In this document: piece after piece, positions 56,508 through 64,000 of the stretch | Position numbering within the stretch: position 1 is the stretch's first letter | Layout of the letters: each line of letters starts with the position of its first letter | Assembly: GCF_932276165.1 (NCBI RefSeq) | Contig: NC_064012.1 | Span: 4,719,501-4,783,500, forward strand | Reading direction: 5' to 3' | From: Plutella xylostella | Taxonomy: Eukaryota; Arthropoda; Insecta; Lepidoptera; Plutellidae | DNA length: 64,000 nucleotides | Made by a program: the position numbers and the translations under genes | Notes under the pieces: generated by a model | Seen by the model: the letters and a program-made list of their open reading frames with translations, nothing else | What the model was told of the DNA's origin: nothing | Databases searched by the model: none

Positions 56508-58964
56508 CTCAATTCATGGTTCGTAGTAAGATGTGGCCTTTTTTCATAATTTATAATCTAACTGTAAAAAAATACGCCTACGTACCCGGGCAAATTTTAT
56601 ACTGCATCGCATGGTTAAACGATGTCTGCGCCAACTTAAACACAGTTACGTGGAATATAGAAAAACAATGACTAAACATAAGATATTATGATAACCAAAT
56701 TATGAATAAAATTGATTTTTATTGTAACTTATTTTATTTCAAAATCATAACCTTTGCGGTTGACATTCGTCATTCACAGCACAGACTGGCACAGACTAAA
56801 ATACAATGACATTTCTCTTCTCTTTGAATAATCTGTGATATATATATATTTTTGTTGATATTGTCTTTGGTAACTAGTGATGTCTCTATAACGAAATAAT
56901 AATGTAATCATAATCTAGAATACAAGAATTCCTAGAACTTAAACGTCTCATCAACTTCACGTTGTGTTGTGCTACTGCCATGGAAGTATATATAGCTTGA
57001 CAACTTCGTGCGCGACCCTCCTTGCGGGGTGAAAGAAGTGGCGGGGGCGAGGTAGCACGACATTTTAGAAGACGAGTACATACGGAGAAAAGTATGCCCG
57101 GATAAATCTCGCGATAACGTGTCACTATTTGTGACGTAATGTAAGAGTAAATTATGTTGATCAATAAAAAGGTTCTTAAAACTAGTTTCATTATTTAGGG
57201 TGAATTCGACCAAGCTCGAGTAACTTTTTACTCACGAGTAAACTACCAGTTACTCGGAAGTAAGCAGATTTTGCATTCTACCAAACCTCGGCCAAACCAA
57301 GATTCGGCACACGGTTCTACAGGAAACTCAATTCATGGTTCGTAGTAAGATGTGGCCTTTTTTCATAATTTATAATCTAACTGTAAAAAAATACGCCTAC
57401 GTACCCGGGCAAATTTTATACTGCATCGCATGGTTAAACGATGTCTGCGCCAACTTAAACACAGTTACGTGGAATATAGAAAAACAATGACTAAACATAA
57501 GATATTATGATAACCAAATTATGAATAAAATTGATTTTTATTGTAACTTATTTTATTTCAAAATCATAACCTTTGCGGTTGACATTCGTCATTCACAGCA
57601 CAGACTGGCACAGACTAAAATACAATGACATTTCTCTTCTCTTTGAATAATCTGTGATATATATATATTTTTGTTGATATTGTCTTTGGTAACTAGTGAT
57701 GTCTCTATAACGAAATAATAATGTAATCATAATCTAGAATACAAGAATTCCTAGAACTTAAACGTCTCATCAACTTCACGTTGTGTTGTGCTACTGCCAT
57801 GGAAGTATATATAGCTTGACAACTTCGTGCGCGACCCTCCTTGCGGGGTGAAAGAAGTGGCGGGGGCGAGGTAGCACGACATTTTAGAAGACGAGTACAT
57901 ACGGAGAAAAGTATGCCCGGATAAATCTCGCGATAACGTGTCACTATTTGTGACGTAATGTAAGAGTAAATTATGTTGATCAATAAAAAGGTTCTTAAAA
58001 CTAGTTTCATTATTTAGGGTGAATTCGACCAAGCTCGAGTAACTTTTTACTCACGAGTAAACTACCAGTTACTCGGAAGTAAGCAGATTTTGCATTCTAC
58101 CAAACCTCGGCCAAACCAAGATTCGGCACACGGTTCTACAGGAAACTCAATTCATGGTTCGTAGTAAGATGTGGCCTTTTTTCATAATTTATAATCTAAC
58201 TGTAAAAAAATACGCCTACGTACCCGGGCAAATTTTATACTGCATCGCATGGTTAAACGATGTCTGCGCCAACTTAAACACAGTTACGTGGAATATAGAA
58301 AAACAATGACTAAACATAAGATATTATGATAACCAAATTATGAATAAAATTGATTTTTATTGTAACTTATTTTATTTCAAAATCATAACCTTTGCGGTTG
58401 ACATTCGTCATTCACAGCACAGACTGGCACAGACTAAAATACAATGACATTTCTCTTCTCTTTGAATAATCTGTGATATATATATATTTTTGTTGATATT
58501 GTCTTTGGTAACTAGTGATGTCTCTATAACGAAATAATAATGTAATCATAATCTAGAATACAAGAATTCCTAGAACTTAAACGTCTCATCAACTTCACGT
58601 TGTGTTGTGCTACTGCCATGGAAGTATATATAGCTTGACAACTTCGTGCGCGACCCTCCTTGCGGGGTGAAAGAAGTGGCGGGGGCGAGGTAGCACGACA
58701 TTTTAGAAGACGAGTACACACGGAGAAAAGTGTGCCCGGATAAATCTCGCGATAACGTGTCCTTATTTGTGACGTAATGTAAGAGTAAATTATGTTGATC
58801 AATAAAAAGGTTCTTAAAACTAGTTTCATTATTTAGGGTGGATTCGACCAAGCTCGAGTAACTTTTCACTCACAAGTAAACTACCAGTTACTCGGGAGTA
58901 AGCAGATTTTGCATTCTACCAAACCTCGGCCAAACCAAGATTCGGCACACGGTTCTACAGGAAT
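56508..58964. repeat. Three tandem copies of an 819-bp unit upstream of PDIA5
   Basis: Copies start at 56508, 57327 and 58146, exactly 819 bases apart. Copies 1 and 2 look identical by eye; copy 3 differs at scattered sites in its last third. The array starts 107 bases before the PDIA5 start codon, so the unit probably includes that gene's 5' UTR or promoter. Short frames of about 100 codons recur in each copy on the minus strand but have no recognisable domain. Confidence 0.95.
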
Positions 58965-59159
58965 CCCCCGAAGATTATATAGTTGTCGGGGAGTGGGCAC
59001 GAGCTAGCGGTGGTTGGTCCATGATTCGATCAGCTAGGTCGTTGGTATCGCCATTCATCATCACACCCCAGAAATAAAGGCACAGATAGGTAGTACACAC
59101 TCGATTTATTCGGAATTTCAGATCAATCTTACAAAATACACGAGGATGCACTTGATACA

Positions 59160-59345
59160 GTTGGATTATTCTATTCTATTCTATTCAGAGAGGGGGGCGA
59201 AGCACCTGTAAGTGGCTCTCTCGAGTGGAACCTTTGTACATATCCCCTTAAATTCAGCTCAGCCAGCCTAGCTCCCGAGTAAACTGGAGCAGCAAGCCTG
59301 GTTGTTGCAGCGAAACGTGGTACAGCAGCAGTGAAACCCTGCGGA
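59160..59345 (-). mobile_element. Retroposon fragment (uninterrupted relative of 31893-33415)
   Basis: On the minus strand: CAGGCTTGCTGCTCCAGTTT, CTCGGGAGCTAGGCTGGCTG, ACAAAGGTTCCACTCGAGAG and a TTCTA-type repeat at the edge. The tail motif is shared with the SINEs, so part of it may be a LINE-derived 3' region. Confidence 0.55.
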
Positions 59346-59646
59346 ATGTGCACAACCGACCCGTTCAATAATTCAAATCAGAATGACAGTCCGTCCCTGC
59401 TCAACCGACTACCCACTTTACCTTTTTATTTTTTTAATATGCACCGTCCACAGATTCCACCCAAACTGCCAACATTTCAAGTGACAATTTGACGTTTCGA
59501 TTAATCGAATGAATTTAGTAAACCTAATTATAAAGCAAGGTAAACTCAAAATCTTCTTGAACTCCGACATAGTTTTATAATGCGATTTAAGTTACCTATT
59601 TGCGAAAATATACGATTTGTGGTTTTTGACGTTATTTTATTATATC

Positions 59647-59688
59647 TATCTTATGATTTTTTATAATCATATAAAAAATCATAAGATA
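59647..59688. repeat. Perfect 19-bp hairpin
   Basis: TATCTTATGATTTTTTATA, a 4-base loop, then its exact complement. Confidence 0.85.
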
Positions 59689-59934
59689 AATATTCCAAGG
59701 TTTGTGGCGGTTCTGGCCTCAACACTCATCCTTAGACTAATGGTCTCAGGATCAGTGGTCTCATGTGCGTCGAACTCAGATTATGACAGATTTTACAACA
59801 CATGTGGCCGCCTCGACTGCTCGGTCGAGACTGCCGTAATAATGACGTGCAGTGCACGCGTTGTCCTTCCCCGTGACCTCTCTCGCTACCCGCTGTCGTC
59901 TTGGGTACCTCGTCTCCTCCGCGTCTGTCACCCC

Positions 59935-60360
59935 GCAAGGAGGGTCGCGCACGAAGTTGTCGAGCTATAGAAGCGTCCGTAGTCGAGCGGGCTTCAGTGA
60001 TAGTAACTGATCGCTGAGGTTAAGCAACAACTGGCATTCAACTGGATTTCAAGTGTTTCTTTTCTGGACGCTTCCGTGCTTCGGACGGCACGTTAAGCCG
60101 TGGGTCCCGGTTGCTGCTTCGGCAGCAGTCGTTAAGCCTAGTCAGAGGCCTTCGGGTAGCTTGAAAACCACTTACCCGACAACTCTCTCATCACAAGCTT
60201 GCTTGTGTTGGGTTCCACCAACCCGCACTTGGCCAGCGTGGTGGACTAGGCCGACTAGGCCTAAACCCTTCCTTCATTGGAAGGAGACCCGTGCCCCAGC
60301 AAGTGGGGACGTAATGGGTCGTGATGATGACTTAATTAAAAGTTCAATAAAGGCTGGTAT
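59935..60360 (+). mobile_element. Retroposon with 5S-rRNA-like head and lepidopteran 3' body
   Basis: GATCGCTGAGGTTAAGCAAC resembles the internal promoter part of 5S rRNA. Downstream are TTCGGACGGCACGTTAAGCC and GTGGGTCCCGGTTGCTGC, the body of a repeat common in moths, ending in GATGATGAC and AATAAAG. The first 40 bases (ACCCCGCAAGGAGGGTCGCG) match, in reverse, a segment of the 819-bp units. Confidence 0.5.
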
Positions 60361-60479
60361 TTGATGTGTGATCGATTGAAAGACAAGCTAACTGTACGAC
60401 CAATCCGAGATACCTACCTACCTAGACGCAGCTGGAGTAGGTATTCTCTCAATAACATTGTTTAGAAACCTAATGTTTA

Positions 60480-60500
60480 CCTTTTGGGACACCCTGTATG
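60480..60500. mobile_element. Solo right end of a CAGGGTGTCCC-family element
   Basis: CTTTTGGGACACCCTGTA stands head to head with the next element end (60507), separated only by a TGTATA-like spacer. Confidence 0.55.
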
Positions 60501-60506
60501 TATATA

Positions 60507-60795
60507 CAGGGTGTCCCAAAAGTCAACGATATGCCTTGGAGGGCTGATAGACCAGCTCATGAGAGGCCAGAATATCATAATATGACCTTAGTAAAAATTC
60601 GATAATTTTCGAGATATTGACACTTTGGATCAGTTTTTTGCGTGCCGCCGGTACAAAAATCCATATTGTTAGCATTTGTTTGGTGTTGCATCACCCTGTA
60701 TAGCCCTGCTATTAATCGCAGTCAAAAAAAATATCGAGTAATGCTGTATGTTTAAAAAAAACACGGTTTTCAAAGTCATAAAAGGTACCTACTCA
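60507..60795. mobile_element. End fragment of a CAGGGTGTCCC-family element
   Basis: About 290 bp matching, in reverse, 33045-33334: GGCTGATAGACCAGCTCATG, CGATAATTTTCGAGATATTG, GTGCCGCCGGTACAAAAAT and CACGGTTTTCAAAGTCATAA. It breaks off at AAAGGTA. Confidence 0.8.
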
Positions 60796-60839
60796 AAATG
60801 CGTTTTTTTATTAACTGTGATAACGTTGTTTGTTTTCCC

Positions 60840-61320
60840 ATTCCCGGCCACACCAACTCTTTTTACCCGACTGCCGAAGGAGGAGGGTAATGTTTTTCGA
60901 TTGTATGTTTGTATGTATGTTTGTCTGTTTCTTTGTTCCCTCCTGTAGCCTAAACGGCTTGATAGATTTTGATGTATGAGGTTAATGAGGTATCGTTAGA
61001 AGCGTATTGATTGCGCGATGGTTATAGGCTATGTGACGTTACATTAAAATGTATACAGCGCCCTCTAGCAATTAGCAATTAGCATATTGTAGGTATTTAA
61101 ATCACAACACCAAAATTATTGAAACAAAAAATGTTCATAAACTAAAAGCCCGACTACTGACAAAAATTTCTTAAAATGAAAACAACTAAAGAGTTACAAA
61201 TAAAAAATATAATTATAAACAAACAAAAAACCCGACTGCACGCTAAAAAGATGAAAACAAGCCCCAATATGTTAATGGAAAGTATCGCAGGCGGCGACCA
61301 ACTTGACCGCCACACACCTA
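60840..61320. other. Unassigned repeat-like stretch
   Basis: Contains CCGACTGCCGAAGGAGGAGG and TGTATGTTTGTATGTATGTT, which look like parts of a dispersed lepidopteran repeat. No coding sequence. Confidence 0.3.
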
Positions 61321-61526
61321 TCTAAGTACACACGGCAACGTTAAATGGTTGGCAGGGCACACTAACGTAGGTAGTGTATGTGTGTGTCAGCGACGTCGAC
61401 GTAATTATTTAGTTCTGGGCAACCCACACACGGATATTGTAAGCATGTAGTTGTGCCAGTGACAATGATTCATTGTTTTTATGATATGAAACAAATTTTT
61501 GCAAGGCATTGTAATAGATTGAATGG

Positions 61527-61590
61527 CTCAGTTGGTATGATACAAGACTTACAATAATCGGTATGGTGGTTCAAATCCCACTGAACTTTA
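61527..61590 (+). other. tRNA-like segment (left)
   Basis: ATGGCTCAGTTGGTATGAT has an A-box form and GGTGGTTCAAATCCCACTG a B-box form, about 35 bases apart. The acceptor stem is not complete, so a functional tRNA is unlikely. Confidence 0.45.
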
Positions 61591-62039
61591 CAATAATCCT
61601 TTTTTGTTTTTTTTATAGATTTAATTTATTTTTAAGATGGTTAATAATAGTATTGTAGTATATACGAATAAAAGCAACACAGAAAGTAAATGAAACAAGT
61701 TATTAAGTGTTAAAATTACCAAATTTATTCTTGCCGTAACATAAACATTAAGGATGTTACGTTTTAGTTGTTTTTCGTTTTAAAACATAGTTGTAGTTTA
61801 TATTAATAAGGAACATTTTCAATTAGCAGTTTTAAATCATAATAAACATCAGAAAAGGATGGACTGGCTGTTTTACTAAAGTAAATAGGCAAGTCATTAG
61901 TTATATGAATCAACATGTTAATTAGCTAGAAATAAGATAACTTATTCCAACCTCAGTAACAATAACATCATTAACACATTGGCTTACCCATAATTGTAAA
62001 TAATAATAAGTCTTTAACAAAATAACTAAAATCTTATAC

Positions 62040-62480
62040 AAATGGAAAAATAAAAATTACTGAGCTAACCCCAATAATTATAATTTTCACCACTTTTTCG
62101 CCATAATGTCTTACGTCCATCCTTGTCTGACTTAAAGGACTTTTCATCACTAAATATCACCACATTGTTGCACCACTCAAAGTTTAAAATAGTCAGTCGC
62201 AAAACGCACTTTGTTTCGACATCGTCGGATCTGATCGGTTAGAGCAATTTTCTTCGTCGGCTTCCGACACCGCAACCCAGCAGCACGCAAGTGAACCCGT
62301 ACGGTTTGTAGGGATAGATTATGTGTTGTGGCCGTAGAACGGGTGCTGCAGAACGGATCAGCGCTATGTGCAGCTACGATATCTCGATGGCGTGGTGATG
62401 CATCCGTATAGACGACTACTGTCTACATGTCCCGAATCTGCGTATCGGTGAACCCATGATTGAACAGTTCTCCTCTGCAA
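62040..62480 (-). pseudogene. Tc1/mariner-type transposase remnant
   Basis: On the minus strand one frame gives a helix-turn-helix stretch (NLSLQTVRVHLRAAGLRCRK) followed by FATDYF. After a frame change a second piece reads VVIFSDEKSFKSDKDGRKTL and then LWR, the region around the second catalytic Asp of IS630/Tc1/mariner transposases. Stops and a frameshift separate the parts, so it is dead. Confidence 0.75.
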
Positions 62481-62939
62481 ACAAAAAAAAACAAATACTT
62501 AGCTTACAAATATTCTAACAGTCAAATAAAATATTTACAATTCTATGTTACTTACCGTTAAACGTCTTGCGATTTCACTAATTGTAATGTTTTGTTCATA
62601 TAAATACGATTATCTCCGCCTTTTTGAACATGGTTAAGTGACTTTCCATACTGACTGCGAAGAGTAATTAATTAAATTGACAAATCACAAAGTGAATCAC
62701 TTTGCAGACGCAGAGGTGAATTGTCACTAAAACTAAAAACAAATTTCGTTTATTCATATTGTATGAGGGTAGAATGGTTTTAATTCTCAAATGAAGAACG
62801 AATCATATATTTTTGCCGAAGAGAAATAGTCGACAGCTATGCAGCTTGTAGTCATTTGTCAGTTTCAAATATATTAATTTTATACTCAACAGCGTTTAAA
62901 TGAACGCAAAATTTGAATTAAGTTAAATAAAAATAACCA

Positions 62940-63010
62940 TCCGTGGACTCGAACTCACGACCTATGTTTCATTAGTCTAACATTCTACCAATGAGCTACG
63001 AAGTGTATAG
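62940..63010 (-). other. tRNA-like segment (right)
   Basis: On the minus strand CGTAGCTCATTGGTAGAAT (A box) and GTGAGTTCGAGTCCACGGA (B box). It mirrors the left tRNA-like segment within the same element. Confidence 0.5.
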
Positions 63011-63334
63011 ACACAGGTAGTGAAATTTTGCTTCACATCAATTTTATAACTATTTCACTAACACTACCGGTTGATATTTTTATGTCACAGCTGGTATGCG
63101 GGCGTTTGCCTACGCGCAAACTCGTTTGTGCTGTTGTGTGTGTGTGTGTGTGGTTTGTTACTGGTGTGTAAACCGATTTCTGCGTTTATGCACACATAGA
63201 CGTTAGTGTGCACACATACACTACGTTAGTGTGCCCTGCCGACCATTTGATGTTGCCGTGTGTACATTCTCGTAACATTCAGCTAAATGGTGAACCCTCT
63301 GTTGGTCCCCGTTGGTGGGTTTTTTGTTTGTTTA

Positions 63335-63528
63335 TAATTATAATTTTCTATACTTTTACTCATTCTAACTTTTTTGTTAATAAAAACAATAGCAACGTTT
63401 CATACCATTTTGGAAACTGCATTAAATGAGCAATCTTTTTAAATAAGGTGCCAAGGTTTGCGTGGTATATTTTTTTTCCAGTATGTAGAATCAAAGTTGT
63501 TTATAAAAAAATACGATTACCTATCTTT
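63335..63528. mobile_element. Internal fragment of the CAGGGTGTCCC family
   Basis: Matches 32766-33037 in the same direction with a gap: GCAACGTTTCATACCATTTT, GGAAACTGCATTAAATGAGC and TTTATAAAAAAATACGATTA. It ends at GATTACCT, next to the sequence where 60507-60795 breaks off. Confidence 0.75.
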
Positions 63529-63639
63529 CTCGAAAAAAGTGGACTATAGCACATTTGTACTCACGTGATAGGTTGCGAACCATATCGCCAATTTGGAATA
63601 ACTATAAACTATAATGCACTGAGAATAGGTACAGATCTA

Positions 63640-63830
63640 GAATCTAGATGTGCAGGTTTCCTCACGATGTTTTCCATCACCGTAAGAGCACGTGGTACTA
63701 TTGTAGGTACTTAAACTCCTTAATTGAAAACACAATTGAAAGAATTCATTGGTACAGGACGGTGTGTCCTCTCGATTGAGAGGACAAGGCCTTATCCATT
63801 ACGCCACCACCGCTCTATCTAGCTATGTTA
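63640..63830 (-). mobile_element. tRNA-derived SINE, reverse copy
   Basis: The complement carries GAGCGGTGGTGGCGTAATGG at the head and GATGGAAAACATCGTGAGGA in the body, the same family as 37477-37760. Confidence 0.75.
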
Positions 63831-64000
63831 ACCCATTTTTAATAAATAATACACGCTTAACTTATAATGTATTTATAATCTTTAATTAGTTATGTAGGTA
63901 ACTTATTTCTAACTTATTAACTATTATAATATTTACAAAAGGTAGGTAACTAGGTAGGTATAATAATAATGTTGTTTTATATTTTATTTATTACTTTCTA

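Larger units (their letters stand above)
61329..63262. mobile_element. Tc1/mariner-like transposon with degenerate transposase
   Basis: Inverted ends CACACGGCAACGTTAAATGG (left) and a near match on the right are flanked by TA. Homology runs about 57 bp (GGCAGGGCACACTAACGTAG is shared). Inside is a broken transposase on the minus strand and a tRNA-like segment near each end. Confidence 0.75.

Noticed and set aside
56886..58869. About 100-codon frames repeated three times on the minus strand
   Set aside because: They recur only because the 819-bp unit is triplicated. No domain, no splice context and AT-rich codon use.
62940..63010. Functional tRNA gene on the minus strand
   Set aside because: The anticodon arm does not form a normal 7-base loop and the acceptor stem is poor.

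Overview
The window is genomic DNA from an insect, almost certainly a moth or butterfly. Coding regions are GC-rich islands in AT-rich DNA. Genes are split by GT-AG introns. Intergenic DNA is full of tRNA-headed SINEs, TTA-flanked MITEs and the short degenerate word TAGGTACCTA, which is typical of Lepidoptera. It is not bacterial: there are no operons, Shine-Dalgarno sites or CRISPR arrays.

Layout. (1) 3-2947, plus strand: last five exons of a discoidin domain receptor tyrosine kinase (Ddr), with an extra truncated copy of one kinase exon in an intron. (2) 7713-10622, plus: four-exon gene for an unrecognised secreted eight-cysteine protein of 327 aa. (3) 24187-16022, minus: ten-exon BTB/POZ two-zinc-finger transcription factor (436 aa) with three homologous in-frame cassette exons after the fingers. 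(4) 25297-26292, plus: single-exon nucleotide-sugar transporter of the fringe connection/SLC35D type, head to head with gene 3. (5) 43879-40841, minus: complete Eph receptor tyrosine kinase (1012 aa) in one uninterrupted exon. (6) 56400-49955, minus: ten-exon ER protein disulfide isomerase of the PDIA5 type (516 aa, three CxxC domains, KDEL end). Immediately upstream of it is a triplicated 819-bp unit.

The rest is AT-rich intergenic or UTR sequence and transposable elements: a 1.7-kb PIF/Harbinger element with remnants of both its genes, a 1.9-kb Tc1/mariner-like element with a broken transposase, a nested 1.36-kb TIR element carrying a perfect 65-bp palindrome, at least six Harbinger-like MITEs, SINEs and LINE tails.

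The genes do not form one pathway. Two are receptor kinases (collagen-type and ephrin-type ligands). Two act in the secretory pathway (PDIA5 in disulfide formation, the SLC35D-type carrier in glycan precursor supply). One is a nuclear regulator and one is an orphan secreted protein. The observations most worth following are the Ddr exon copy, which differs from the real exon at 12 sites that are all synonymous, and the BTB gene's repeated cassette exons. All exon joins were made by hand from splice consensus and reading-frame continuity; no transcript or database evidence was available.
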